Assembly: GCF_028201475.1 (NCBI RefSeq)
Contig: NZ_CP116384.1
Span: forward strand, 1,178,001-1,242,000
Direction of reading: 5' to 3'
DNA: 64,000 nucleotides
Origin: Vibrio sp. SCSIO 43137
Lineage (GTDB): Bacteria > Pseudomonadota > Gammaproteobacteria > Enterobacterales > Vibrionaceae
The translations under genes were made by a program, and so were the position numbers. Below are positions 42,815 to 52,557 of this stretch, piece by piece; the first letter of the stretch is position 1, and the number at the start of each line of letters is the position of its first letter. The notes beneath the pieces were generated by a model. That model did no database searches. It saw only the letters and a list, made by a program, of their open reading frames with translations, and was not told the origin of the DNA.

Positions 42815-43621
42815 ATGGATCTTGTTACAATAATGCATGATTTGGTAAGTGATGATAAATATCGCTTTCATCTTGCCAAGCCTTCTACAAAGGGAACTCG
42901 CCCTTTAGATGCACTCACAAAATCCAAAGAAGATTGGCTTAGCTGGCAAAGATACAGAGGGAATGCGAAAGAGAGATTTCCTGTCAACTATATCGTCAGT
43001 TTTGCTCAAATTTCCGGAAATCGGTTTTTATTCGGTGGTGTATTTAAAATAACCAGCCGAGCATCAAAGGAGTACTCTGTTCAATATACACGTGATTATG
43101 CTGAGTTGATTGGTCGACTTATTCTTGAGTTCACTGGGAATAATTCTATGGCTACGGTTTTCAAACCAAGCTACATATATGAAAACTCGCAAGTCTCTGG
43201 AATCTACGAGCATCGTTTTCAGGGGGAGCCTTTTAGATCCTATGAAGAGATTAATCACAGCTTCAACGCAATTGAAATCATTATTAAGAATTCACTCCCA
43301 GACTGGAAAGTTGCATTAAGCAGCATCTATGGAATTTATCTTATATCAGATAAAAAAACCGGGAAACACTACGTAGGTTCAGCCTATGGAAGCTCAGGGA
43401 TATGGGGGAGGTGGAGTAACTATGTAAATAACTTTCATGGTTCAAATGATGATCTTGTAGAACTCTTCAATAATAAGAGTGAAGCCTATTTCCGTGAGAA
43501 CTTTAAGTTTTGTCTACTTGAGGTGCTCTCGTCATCTTCAACCAAAGAAGAGGTTATTAATAAGGAATCGCTCTGGAAAAAAAAGCTCTTTACTAAAGAG
43601 CATGGGCACAATCGAAATTAA
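42815..43621 (+). CDS. GIY-YIG nuclease-domain protein
   Basis: A 268-residue protein. The C-terminal part (about 165-260) is a GIY-YIG domain: SIYGIYLISD, then HYVGSAYGSSGIWGRWSNY, and a glutamate in the ESLWKKKL segment, covering the core positions of the family. The N-terminal 160 residues are a separate unrecognised domain (FPVNYIVSFAQISGNRFLFGG) that may set target specificity. Such proteins occur as mobile endonucleases or defence effectors. It starts 31 bp after the attC-like site with a GGAG-type ribosome site; no attC follows it. Confidence 0.8.
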   Translation: MDLVTIMHDLVSDDKYRFHLAKPSTKGTRPLDALTKSKEDWLSWQRYRGNAKERFPVNYIVSFAQISGNRFLFGGVFKITSRASKEYSVQYTRDYAELIGRLILEFTGNNSMATVFKPSYIYENSQVSGIYEHRFQGEPFRSYEEINHSFNAIEIIIKNSLPDWKVALSSIYGIYLISDKKTGKHYVGSAYGSSGIWGRWSNYVNNFHGSNDDLVELFNNKSEAYFRENFKFCLLEVLSSSSTKEEVINKESLWKKKLFTKEHGHNRN

Positions 43622-43647
43622 TGTATAAGTGATCGTCAGGTGCAACC

Positions 43648-43956
43648 ATGGAATCATCAGAAAAAAAGTGGCGCGGCGGCGCTAGAATTGACTCAATGAA
43701 CGCAACTTGGCCTTTTGCGAAACTCAAAGTTACCAAAACAGAACTGGATTTACGCGTTACATTTTTGGGTAAGTATGTTTTCAAACCCGAAGATGTTGAA
43801 AGTGTTGAGGCGTATGGGCTAATTCCTTTTGTAGGGAAAGGGGTTCGAATTCACCATAAAGTTGCAAGTTATCCTGAAAAGATTGTTTTTTGGTATCTAT
43901 GCTTTAGCCCCAAAGAAATTGTAAATTCAATTCGGTCTTTTGGCTTCGGTATCTAA
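43648..43956 (+). CDS. Small conserved hypothetical, possibly PH-like
   Basis: A 102-residue soluble protein starting MESSEKKWRGGARIDSMNAT followed by WPFAKLKVTKTELDL. It consists mainly of predicted beta strands (LDLRVTFLGKYVFKPEDVESV, GVRIHH, KIVFWYLCF) with a final helix, a layout like bacterial PH-like domains. No enzymatic motif is visible. Proteins of this kind are often singletons in variable regions. It lies 26 bp after the GIY-YIG gene. Confidence 0.65.
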   Translation: MESSEKKWRGGARIDSMNATWPFAKLKVTKTELDLRVTFLGKYVFKPEDVESVEAYGLIPFVGKGVRIHHKVASYPEKIVFWYLCFSPKEIVNSIRSFGFGI

Positions 43957-44087
43957 TAGGACGTTTACTTTTCCATACTCAAGCTAATCCGTTACATTCT
44001 GGTCTAGTTATATAACTGACTCATTCCTGTCCAAAAAAGAGTTGCGCCCCCTTTCTCGCAGACCTTCCATAACCCCAAAACAAAAAA

Positions 44088-44115
44088 GCGTACACACCAT
44101 CACTAGTGTGTACGC
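44088..44115 (-). terminator. Terminator of the leftward purine-permease operon
   Basis: GCGTACACAC (44088-44097) pairs perfectly with GTGTGTACGC (44106-44115) around an eight-base loop. The minus strand then reads TTTTTTG, giving a proper U-run. It lies 25 bp after the permease stop codon. Confidence 0.92.
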
Positions 44116-44139
44116 CTGAACATCTTAGTTAATAAAGGT

Positions 44140-45525
44140 TTACAGAGCCCAGCCGCCTACATAGAAGGCCACCAGCACAACTGTGATTAGTACGGTTCCA
44201 AGGTTCAGCTTCTTCGCTTCGCCGGAAACGACACGGCCAATTACCAATGCACCGAAGCCAAGCATAATACCGGTAACAATATTACTGGTCAGAACGATAA
44301 ATACTGCACAGATCAGGCCTGACAGGGCATCGACTGAGTCTTCCATTTTCAGCTTGCTGACATTGCTCATCATTAACAGACCAACGTACATCAGTGCAGG
44401 AGCTGTTGCGTATACAGGGATCAGATAGCTCACCGGAGATAAGAACAGCATAGCAAGGAACAGAACACCAACCACTGTGGCGGTTAAACCTGTTTTACCA
44501 CCTGCTGCCGTACCCGCTGCCGATTCGATATACACCGCCGCAGGCGCACTACCAAAGAAGCCCGCCATAATACTACTGACGGAGTCAGAGGTTAGTGCCT
44601 TACCACCGTTGATGATATTGCCGTCTTTGTCCAGCAGGTTCGCCTGTCCGGCAACCGCACGGATAGTACCTGTTGCATCAAATATCGCAGTCATTACCAG
44701 TGCAAACACTGTCGGCAGAACCACAGGAGTCAGGGCACCAGCGATATCCAGACTGCCCATCAGGCCGCCGCCATCTTCACCACCGAAAGACGGCATGGCA
44801 AATAGCCCCTGATAAGTCACTTTAGGGTCAAAAATCAACCCGATAATCGAGATAGCAACGATCACCAGCAAAATACCACCGGGAACACGCTTTTTCTCCA
44901 GCCCAAGAATGGCTGCCAATCCGATAACTGACATCAGAACAGGGAATGAGGTGAACTCACCCAGAGTAACAGGCAGGCCTGCTTCAGGGTTTTTAATCAC
45001 CAGACCAGCACCGTTCGCTGCAATCAGAAGCAGGAACAGACCGATACCAATACCTGTGCCGTGTGCGATACCAAAAGGAAGGTTGGTTAGTATCCACTGT
45101 CTCACACCAGTTACTGTGATAACGGTAAATACGATACCCATTAAAAAGACCGCACCTAAGGCCACAGGAATGCTGATACCCTGCCCCAGCACCAGGCTAA
45201 ACGCCGTAAATGCTGTTAGTGAGATAGCACAGCCAATCGCCATTGGCAGGTTGGCCCATAGCCCCATTAACAGGGAACCAAGTGCTGCCACCAGACAGGT
45301 CGCGATAAACACCGCCCCCTGATCAAAGCCGGCCACACCGAGCATATTCGGCACAACGATGATGGAGTACACCATAGCAAGGAAGGTTGTCAGCCCCGCT
45401 ATGCACTCCTGTTTTACCGAACTACCACGCTCACTGATGCGAAAAAATCCATCTAACCCATTACTACTTTCTTGCTTTGTCTCCAGATGATCCGGATCCA
45501 AGGATTGCTCATTTCGTACAGACAT
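44140..45525 (-). CDS. Purine permease of the AzgA-like NCS2 family (GhxQ/GhxP type)
   Basis: A 461-residue inner-membrane permease for adenine, guanine or hypoxanthine. Family features are the N-terminal [46 protein letters not shown], and the helix-10 region [13 protein letters not shown], with the substrate-site acidic residue. It resembles E. coli YgfQ (GhxQ), which lies in the same functional cluster, as well as YjcD. It is the last gene of the leftward unit and follows guanine deaminase by 37 bp, so guanine or hypoxanthine is the likely substrate. AAGGA precedes the ATG. Confidence 0.9.
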   Translation of the reverse strand: MSVRNEQSLDPDHLETKQESSNGLDGFFRISERGSSVKQECIAGLTTFLAMVYSIIVVPNMLGVAGFDQGAVFIATCLVAALGSLLMGLWANLPMAIGCAISLTAFTAFSLVLGQGISIPVALGAVFLMGIVFTVITVTGVRQWILTNLPFGIAHGTGIGIGLFLLLIAANGAGLVIKNPEAGLPVTLGEFTSFPVLMSVIGLAAILGLEKKRVPGGILLVIVAISIIGLIFDPKVTYQGLFAMPSFGGEDGGGLMGSLDIAGALTPVVLPTVFALVMTAIFDATGTIRAVAGQANLLDKDGNIINGGKALTSDSVSSIMAGFFGSAPAAVYIESAAGTAAGGKTGLTATVVGVLFLAMLFLSPVSYLIPVYATAPALMYVGLLMMSNVSKLKMEDSVDALSGLICAVFIVLTSNIVTGIMLGFGALVIGRVVSGEAKKLNLGTVLITVVLVAFYVGGWAL

Positions 45526-45562
45526 ATACTTATTCCTTTACACGTGTTAAAGGGCGTATGTT

Positions 45563-46879
45563 CTAGCCCCGGGCATATACTAGCTGTCCGTCCACATAGG
45601 TACGGTAAATACTGCGGTCATCACCAAGAGTCATTATTACGAATAACTCATCAATAAGACGTTTAGAATTATCAAACCTGAGTTGTTGCAGTGGAGTCGA
45701 ACAGGGATCTAACACAACAAAATCTGCTTCTTTTCCGATGTCGAAGTTACCAATTTTATCTTCAAGGGAGAGCGACTTAGCGCCACCCAGTGTTGCCAGA
45801 TAAAATGCCTGAAAAGCCGACAGACAGTGTTGTTGTAACTGCATAACCTTGTACGCTTCATTAAGTGTCTGAAGCATATTAAACGTCGTACCGGCACCAA
45901 TATCAGTGCCAAGCCCGACTTTAATATTTCTGCGCCACGCTTCCTGTAGCTTAAATAATCCGCTGCCCAGATAGAGGTTAGACGTCGGGCAGAATGAGAT
46001 AGCAGAGTCGGTTTCCTTAATGCGATCCCACTCTTTGTCTTCCAGATGGATACAGTGGGCGAAAACACTCTTACAGCCGGTTAAACCGTGGTGGTGATAT
46101 ACATCCAGATAACCATCCTGCTCTGGGAACAGCTCTTCTACCCAGGCTTTTTCATTCAGGTTTTCAGAAAGGTGGGTATGAATATAGGTATCCGGGTACT
46201 CCTGCTTCAGACGCTTGGCAGCATCAAGCTGTTCCGGCGTTGAAGTCGGGGCAAATCTCGGGGTAATGGCATACAGCAGGCGTCCTTTTTTATGCCACTT
46301 TTCTATCAGCTCTTTACTCTCCTGATAGCTGGTTTCTGCGGTATCCAGCAGGTAATCCGGTGCATGCCTGTCCATCATCACCTTACCGGCGATCATGCGC
46401 ATGTTGATCTTCTCTGCCTCTTCAAACAGGGCGTCAACGGACTGAGGGTGAACCGTACCAAACACTAAAGCGGACGTTGTACCGTTACGCAATAGCTGCT
46501 TGATAAAGAAGCTAGACATCTCTTTCGAGTAGTTTTTATCTTTGTAGCGCGACTCGGTAGGGAAGGTATAGTTGTTCAGCCATTCAAGTAGCTGTTCGCC
46601 ATAGGCACCGACCATCTCTGCCTGAGGGTAGTGAATGTGGGTATCGACAAAGCCGGGGACAACAAGTTTGCCCGGATAGCTGCGAACACGCACGGAATCA
46701 GGAATCATATGTTTTCCTTCACTCCACTCGCCGAGCCACTTTATATGGCCTCCCTCGATCAGCATTAATCCATCTTCAATATAACGAACGTTCTCTTCAA
46801 TTTCGTTCTGATCTTCTACTACCTTGGCTATATCTAAAAATGATGCCCGAATAACTTTAATTGAACTGCATTCCGTCAT
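45563..46879 (-). CDS. guaD: Guanine deaminase
   Basis: Converts guanine to xanthine and ammonia. The 438-residue amidohydrolase has VDTHIHYPQ (metal HxH, near 79), the THTHLSE and AHCIHL histidine segments (about 230-275) and GLGTDIGAGTT with the metal Asp (near 325), in order as in E. coli GuaD (439 residues). Ribosome site AGAGG. It lies between two purine permeases, delivering xanthine to the molybdenum hydroxylases encoded upstream. Confidence 0.93.
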   Translation of the reverse strand: MTECSSIKVIRASFLDIAKVVEDQNEIEENVRYIEDGLMLIEGGHIKWLGEWSEGKHMIPDSVRVRSYPGKLVVPGFVDTHIHYPQAEMVGAYGEQLLEWLNNYTFPTESRYKDKNYSKEMSSFFIKQLLRNGTTSALVFGTVHPQSVDALFEEAEKINMRMIAGKVMMDRHAPDYLLDTAETSYQESKELIEKWHKKGRLLYAITPRFAPTSTPEQLDAAKRLKQEYPDTYIHTHLSENLNEKAWVEELFPEQDGYLDVYHHHGLTGCKSVFAHCIHLEDKEWDRIKETDSAISFCPTSNLYLGSGLFKLQEAWRRNIKVGLGTDIGAGTTFNMLQTLNEAYKVMQLQQHCLSAFQAFYLATLGGAKSLSLEDKIGNFDIGKEADFVVLDPCSTPLQQLRFDNSKRLIDELFVIMTLGDDRSIYRTYVDGQLVYARG

Positions 46880-46930
46880 GATTGCCTCTTTAGCATATCG
46901 GTTAATTTCTAATTCTTTGAATAACGCAGA

Positions 46931-48325
46931 CTAGCTCACGGCCTCTGTTTCCCGGCTCTGAGCAGCTCTGCGGCTCTCTTCACATTCTTTAATATGGGCT
47001 TCAAGGATTTCTCGTTTCTCGTTAGCGCTTTCCAGTTCATCTTCGATATCTACTTTCAACAGCAGATTAAGTGAAAGCGCCACTAACGAACCCGTTGTAA
47101 TTCCTGAGCCTAAAATAACTTTCAATGAATCCGGCAGATGGTTAAGGACATCTGGCCGAACGGTTACCGCAAGCCCACTGGCAACCCCTACCGCGATTAT
47201 CAGCATATTGCGTTTAGTAAAATTAATTCTGGAAAGGATGTTAATTCCGGCAGAAATGATCATGGCAAACATCACCAGACCAGCTCCGCCCAGTACCGGA
47301 TTAGGAATGGTCACTACCAAGCCACCCAGCTTAGGAAACAGACCAGCCAATACCATCAGGGCACCGGTAAGTGCGACCACATGACGGCTTGCAACACCGG
47401 TAATGGAGACGATACCGACGTTCTGGCTGAAAGAAGAAAATGGCGTAGAACCGAACAGTGATGCAAAGGCACTACCCAGACCATCACATAAGATGCCTCT
47501 GGAAAGCTTCTTACCTGTCAACTTGGTATGAGTGGCGTCACTCAATGCCAGAAAATCCCCCGTTGACTCCATAATGGTGACCAGATAGGCAATGGACATT
47601 CCTATTACCCCACTCAGGGTAAAAGTAATGCCGAATGGCAGCAGCTCCGGCAGGGCGAACAGCTCCGCATCGTACATAGGCTGAAAGTCAACGATTCCCA
47701 GCATCACACTGACGATATAGCCGACAAACATACCGATAACGATTGCGGCAGCGGACAAAAGACCTTTACCCCACTGCGATAAAACCACCACCACTGCGAG
47801 CACCAGCAGACCAAGCAGCAAGTTACTCAGCTGTCCGTACTCTTCCTGACCAACATAAGCGCCGGCAAACCAGTCTACCGAAACGGGCAAAATGGTCAGA
47901 CCGATAAGCATAACGACGGTACCGGACACCACTGGCGGAAACAGCTTACGGATCTGGGGCATAAAGCGACTGCCGACAATCATCACCAACGAACCAGCCA
48001 GAGCAGCACCAAAGATGCCTGAAACACCGGCATCCAGCCCCACGGAAATCGCAATGGCCACAAAGGTAAAGCTGGTTCCCATGACCACAGGAAGGCGGAT
48101 ACCCACCTCTCCGACACCTTTACACTGAACAATGGTCACAATGCCTGAAACCATAAGAGCGGCGTTAACCAGAACCACCATTTCACTGCTGGAAAGCCCG
48201 ATGGCGCTGCCGACCACTAAAGGCACCGCAATAATCGCCCCCATTGCAGCCAGCATATGTTGCAGGGCAAGAAGAAGAGAGACGCCTAATGAAGGCTTAT
48301 CTTCCACATTGAACAAGAGTTTCAT
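46931..48325 (-). CDS. NCS2 xanthine/uric acid permease (UacT/XanQ type)
   Basis: A 464-residue inner-membrane permease from the ATG at 48325 (AAGGA eight bases upstream; an ATG three codons earlier lacks that spacing). Typical NCS2 motifs are LLALQHMLAAMGAIIAVPL near the start, the Glu-containing MESTGDFLALSD segment, and the signature NVGIVSITGVASRHV. In this family the residues after the signature define substrate; the whole is most like E. coli UacT (uric acid) and XanQ (xanthine), and I cannot decide between them. The charged C-terminal tail (about 35 residues) is cytosolic. It follows xdhD by 103 bp. Confidence 0.87.
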   Translation of the reverse strand: MKLLFNVEDKPSLGVSLLLALQHMLAAMGAIIAVPLVVGSAIGLSSSEMVVLVNAALMVSGIVTIVQCKGVGEVGIRLPVVMGTSFTFVAIAISVGLDAGVSGIFGAALAGSLVMIVGSRFMPQIRKLFPPVVSGTVVMLIGLTILPVSVDWFAGAYVGQEEYGQLSNLLLGLLVLAVVVVLSQWGKGLLSAAAIVIGMFVGYIVSVMLGIVDFQPMYDAELFALPELLPFGITFTLSGVIGMSIAYLVTIMESTGDFLALSDATHTKLTGKKLSRGILCDGLGSAFASLFGSTPFSSFSQNVGIVSITGVASRHVVALTGALMVLAGLFPKLGGLVVTIPNPVLGGAGLVMFAMIISAGINILSRINFTKRNMLIIAVGVASGLAVTVRPDVLNHLPDSLKVILGSGITTGSLVALSLNLLLKVDIEDELESANEKREILEAHIKECEESRRAAQSRETEAVS

Positions 48326-48428
48326 ACCAAACATCCTTTTTTGCGGACACTCTCCCCCGTCAGCGGTTGTACTGGTACAACCGCCTAATGAATGCCCTGT
48401 GTTATTGGTTTCGGTTTAAGTAACGAAC

Positions 48429-51299
48429 TTACAGCTTATTAAGCCCTTTCAGCACCTTCTCTGGCGTGAAGTGCCATTCGCGCAGCCAGACGCCACAGGC
48501 ATCATGGATTGCATTGGCAATCGCCGGAGCGGCACCGTTTACACCGATCTCTGAAATAGACTTAGCTCCGTATGGCCCGACAGGATCATCACTCGGAACC
48601 AGAATCGCTTTAAAGTCCAGAGGAATATCACCAATCTTAGGTGCACCGTAGTACTTAAGATCACGGGTCTGAGGTATGCCCTTCTCGTCGTAGATCAGCT
48701 CTTCATACATGGAGTGACCAATGGCACGCATACTGGCGCCGTAGATTTGACCCAGAGCCAGATTCGGGTTCACAGGCGTACCGCAGTCCAGCAGTGCATA
48801 GAACTTGTTCAGCTTGATCTCACCGGTACGGGTGTTAACGGCTACCTCGGCAAAGTTAGCACCATACGGGAAAGCAAACTCAGGCGTGGTAAAGCAGCCT
48901 TTGGTCAGTAGCTGACCGCGGCCTGTACCACTCTCTGCTTTCTGGGCGATAGTCGCGAAAGTGACTTCACCAGACTCACCTTTGACAATACCCGGCGCCA
49001 GCAGCTCTAGTTTGTCCTGCTCTTCACCAAGCAGTTCTGCAGCGTAGCTGAGGATCTCTTCACGCATGGCTTCCGCCGCTTTCTTGGCAGCATTACCTGA
49101 GAAGCAGGTACCTGATGAAGCGTAAGCGCCTTTATCGAACGGAGCGTGGTCGGTATCACCGGAGATAACCGTAACATCGTCCAGCGGGCAGCAAAGCACT
49201 TCTGCCGTCAGCTTGGCGACAACCGTATCCAGACCGGTACCGATATCAGCACCACCGGAGTGAACAATAAAGGTACCGTCCGATGCCATTTTCAGGCGGC
49301 AGTTAGCCTGATCGATATCAGGGATACCAGATTTTTGCTGGATAATGGCAACACCGCGGCCGGTCTTCCAGTCACCCTTAGCTTCTTTCGGAGAGTCCCA
49401 CTCAATCAGTTCACGACCCTGCTTAAGGATGGGTTCCAGTGCACAGCTGTGTACTTTTGGTGGTGACGTCGGCATTTTGCCTTCACCGATGGCCGCCAGA
49501 ATCTTAAGATCCTGCCCTTCAACCACACGGTTTTTCTCAACCATATCCAGATGATCTAAGCCCAGCTCTTCCGCCAGCTCTGCCATGGCCATGGTCAGTG
49601 CATAGTTACCTTTCGGTGCACCATAACCCTGATAAGCACCGGTAGGACAGATATTGGAGTAATAAGTGGTTACCCTGAAGTCCACGTTGTCACAAGGATA
49701 AAGTGGCAGTGATAACGCAGGGCCGTTACAAGGAACCGTCAATGCGTGGTTACCGTAAGGGCCAGTGTTGGCGCGGAACTCCATATCAATCGCCGTCAGC
49801 TTGCCATCTTTGGTCGCACCCAGTTTTACCGTTACTTTGGCTACGTGGCGGCTGGAGTTACAGATAAACTCTTCTTCACGGGTATGGTGGAAGTAAACCG
49901 CACGGCCTGTGGTATAGGTTGCCCATGCGCAGACATCTTCCAGCAGGATATCCTGCTTGGAACCGAAGCCGCCGCCGACACGCTCTTTGATGACATGAAC
50001 CTTATTCTGCTTAACGCCAAGGATACGCGCTACCTGACGGCGAACGTGCCATGGCACCTGAGTTGAATCGTGCAGAATGACCCGGTCGCCGTCCATATAG
50101 CTGTAGCAGATATGAGTTTCTACCGGCAGTTGCTGAACCTGTTTCGACTCATAGGTACGCTCGATAATCACATCGGCTTCTTCAAAGCCCTTAGCCAGAT
50201 CACCAATATGACCACGGACACTGGCAGCAATGTTCTTACGCGGGAAGCAGCCAATTGGGAAGTTAACAATCAGCTTACCCTCTTTAGGGTCAGCGTTACG
50301 GTTCTGCTCTTCCAGATCATCCGGAGCACCAACGCCATATTCAATAGGTTCGTTATGAATGATTGGCGCGCCTTCCGCCATGGCATCATCAATAGAGATC
50401 ACCGGCTTAAGGACGCGGTAATCCACTTTAATCAGTTTCAGTGCTTCTGCTGCAATCTCTTCTGACTCTGCCACAACCGCTGCAACACGGTCACCCACAT
50501 GGCGCAGTTTCTGACCAAACATACGGCGGTCAAGTGGAGAAGGCTCCGGTGCACTCTGTCCGCCCGGTGTATACGGAATATCAGGGCAGTTTTTATAAGT
50601 GATAACCGAGACCACACCTTCCAGCTTTTCAGCTTCACTGACATCAAGGGATTCAATCCATGCGTGAGCATGTGGGCTGCGCAACATTTTAAGTACACAG
50701 GCATCAGCGGCAATTCTGTCTTCTACATAGCAAGGCTTGGCCTGAACCATTTTCGCGGCATCAGACTTAGGGCTGTTCTTACCGACCACCACAAGATCAT
50801 CACGAAATTCCGGGGCGTACTGTTTATCAAACTTGCTGTCATTCAGGCGGTTAGAAGCCAGTTCTACCACTTCGTAGAACTGCTGATAGCCGGCATCACG
50901 GCTGAACAAGCCAGACAGTGCATCATCGATTTCATGACGAGCAGGGTTTGGAATGCGCTCTAACAGCTCAGTTAAGATCAGAGCCAGAGCCGGATCGTTA
51001 TAACCGGACTGCACCACACCGACATCGATCATCGCCTGCTGAACCAGGCTAAGCTCGTTCCAGCTTCCCAGAGACTCCGCCGTTTTCACTTCAGCGCCTT
51101 CCAACTGAGCAGCAATTAACAGCGAAGCGTTAATCAGAGTGCCATTAAACAGAACCACATCCGAGCCGGCAAAGCCAAAGCCGTCATCACTGTTTCTTAC
51201 TGAATGCAGGCCTGATTCAAACAGTACTTTCTGTACATTTTTACCGGCAGCACAATCGATAGTCTTACTTTTTCCGTTTAGCGTAAAATTAATTTTCAT
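48429..51299 (-). CDS. xdhD: Molybdenum hydroxylase XdhD
   Basis: A 956-residue protein, the same length as E. coli XdhD and visibly collinear with it (HSVRNSDDGFGFAGSD near 32-47, SLVQQAMIDVGVVQSGYND, GGGFGSKQD, GPALSLPLYPCDNVDF). It belongs to the xanthine dehydrogenase superfamily large subunit. The catalytic glutamate is probably Glu917 in KSISEIGVNGAAPA. The N-terminal domain has the 2Fe-2S fold but only one cysteine in 150 residues, so it cannot hold the usual clusters. Selenium-dependent hydroxylase activity on purines (hypoxanthine or adenine) is proposed for E. coli XdhD. It follows ygfM by 7 bp. Confidence 0.92.
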   Translation of the reverse strand: MKINFTLNGKSKTIDCAAGKNVQKVLFESGLHSVRNSDDGFGFAGSDVVLFNGTLINASLLIAAQLEGAEVKTAESLGSWNELSLVQQAMIDVGVVQSGYNDPALALILTELLERIPNPARHEIDDALSGLFSRDAGYQQFYEVVELASNRLNDSKFDKQYAPEFRDDLVVVGKNSPKSDAAKMVQAKPCYVEDRIAADACVLKMLRSPHAHAWIESLDVSEAEKLEGVVSVITYKNCPDIPYTPGGQSAPEPSPLDRRMFGQKLRHVGDRVAAVVAESEEIAAEALKLIKVDYRVLKPVISIDDAMAEGAPIIHNEPIEYGVGAPDDLEEQNRNADPKEGKLIVNFPIGCFPRKNIAASVRGHIGDLAKGFEEADVIIERTYESKQVQQLPVETHICYSYMDGDRVILHDSTQVPWHVRRQVARILGVKQNKVHVIKERVGGGFGSKQDILLEDVCAWATYTTGRAVYFHHTREEEFICNSSRHVAKVTVKLGATKDGKLTAIDMEFRANTGPYGNHALTVPCNGPALSLPLYPCDNVDFRVTTYYSNICPTGAYQGYGAPKGNYALTMAMAELAEELGLDHLDMVEKNRVVEGQDLKILAAIGEGKMPTSPPKVHSCALEPILKQGRELIEWDSPKEAKGDWKTGRGVAIIQQKSGIPDIDQANCRLKMASDGTFIVHSGGADIGTGLDTVVAKLTAEVLCCPLDDVTVISGDTDHAPFDKGAYASSGTCFSGNAAKKAAEAMREEILSYAAELLGEEQDKLELLAPGIVKGESGEVTFATIAQKAESGTGRGQLLTKGCFTTPEFAFPYGANFAEVAVNTRTGEIKLNKFYALLDCGTPVNPNLALGQIYGASMRAIGHSMYEELIYDEKGIPQTRDLKYYGAPKIGDIPLDFKAILVPSDDPVGPYGAKSISEIGVNGAAPAIANAIHDACGVWLREWHFTPEKVLKGLNKL

Positions 51300-51306
51300 A
51301 GCGACT

Positions 51307-52098
51307 TTATTCCCCTGCCAACTGCTGACATTCAGCCATTAAATCTGCAACAACCACACCCGCGATATAACGCTTGTAGGCCACGCTTCCGCGGATATCT
51401 TCACAAGGCTCTACCCACTCAGAAACCGCTTTTTCCAACGCTTCTCCGTCAAGCTGGCTCTGCTCAATATCAAGGGCTCTGAGCGGATTCGTCGTCAGAT
51501 CATCCAGTGCAGAAAGTCCGTCCAGAACAACTCGTTTCTCACCGGTCTTACTCAGTGAAACGGCCGCAGTCAGAACAGAAAGACCTGCGGCTGAACGGGT
51601 GATATTGCGGTTAGCGCAGATAAGACCGGCATCAGGCAAGTTAATATGAGTGATAAGTTTCGGCTGTGCCGCATGGCGGTACTGTTCAACAGTCAGTTCT
51701 TGTCCGTCAGCCAGCTCAACCGTTGCGTTCATAGCAATCAGTGTCGACAGAATAAGAGACTCTTCCTGACGGGCTGCAATTTCTCCCCCCAGAGTGGCCT
51801 GATTTCTGATATGACGGGAATAGATAAAACCGGCTGCTTGTTTAAGTGCGCCCGGAACATCACTGTGATCAATCAGGCTCTGAATGGTACACATGGCACC
51901 GATTCTCAGGGAAGAGGCATTGAACTCAAGGCTGTTCAGACCCAGCCCGACAAGAGAAATTGCCACGGTTTTATCAGACTTAATCTGTGCTGCATTAATT
52001 TTGGATCCACCGGCAAACCAGACTGCCTTACCGGAATGTTCACTAGCCATCTCTAGTGCTTGACTGACACTTTCAGGTCTCAAGTACACTTCTATCAT
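51307..52098 (-). CDS. ygfM: FAD-binding subunit YgfM, partner of XdhD
   Basis: A 263-residue protein of the CO dehydrogenase/xanthine dehydrogenase medium-subunit family. It would carry FAD and pass electrons from the molybdenum centre. The FAD site is visible in VWFAGGSKINA (near 25) and in the NQATLGGEIAA segment (near 100). It lies directly before xdhD, as in E. coli, with AAGGT before the ATG. It is the first gene of the second purine transcript. Confidence 0.88.
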   Translation of the reverse strand: MIEVYLRPESVSQALEMASEHSGKAVWFAGGSKINAAQIKSDKTVAISLVGLGLNSLEFNASSLRIGAMCTIQSLIDHSDVPGALKQAAGFIYSRHIRNQATLGGEIAARQEESLILSTLIAMNATVELADGQELTVEQYRHAAQPKLITHINLPDAGLICANRNITRSAAGLSVLTAAVSLSKTGEKRVVLDGLSALDDLTTNPLRALDIEQSQLDGEALEKAVSEWVEPCEDIRGSVAYKRYIAGVVVADLMAECQQLAGE

Positions 52099-52557
52099 GA
52101 TAATACCTTCTATTTTTTATCACTCAGTTAGCAAATTCTTACTACAAGTAAATAACCGAATTAGTTTGTCCCTTAATAAGGCAATATCTAAGCCAATATA
52201 TATACGAAATTAATGTTCAGTTTATATCCGTGAACAGCTTCAAATATTCTTAAAATACGTGACATAGGTCAGGGGCAAATTATTAAAACTATCAAAATCA
52301 GTTATAAAAAAAGTGATAAACCGGCAGCTGAATTTCAGTTTATCACTATCAATACTGTACGCTTTTATCACTTTGATAATTGTGGTTGCTTAATCCTTCA
52401 CGGCGTTTGTCTGGTTAGTTTTGCTACAGGTTTTGTCATTAAGCGATATCGATAAACAAGCCCTCCGCGCCAGGAATGGCACGACGGAGCCACATGGACG
52501 TGTTTATGCGAGTTTGTGCTCGATATCTGCCAAAGTGACTCCGTATATAGGGTACTT
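52099..52557. promoter_or_regulatory. Control region of the ygfM-xdhD-permease-guaD transcript
   Basis: About 460 bp without a gene, between xdhB and ygfM. It holds ACTATCAAAAT (52288-52298), also present twice in the other purine control region. It also has a perfect 9-bp inverted repeat, GTGATAAAC (52313-52321) and GTTTATCAC (52338-52346), with 16 bp between the arms. These are candidate sites for a purine-responsive regulator. I looked for a sigma-54 TGGC...TTGC element and found no convincing one. Confidence 0.55.

Noticed and set aside
43957..44087. Second attC site after the PH-like gene
   Set aside because: No paired arms or GTTA/TAAC ends could be matched, so only the site at 42.73 kb is kept.
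44183..45322. Long plus-strand frames antisense to the purine permease
   Set aside because: They are shadows of a GC-rich membrane-protein gene and have low-complexity composition (Pro, Ile, Thr).
52099..52557. Sigma-54 promoter for the purine genes
   Set aside because: TGGCAC at about 52474 is not followed by TTGC at the required distance.
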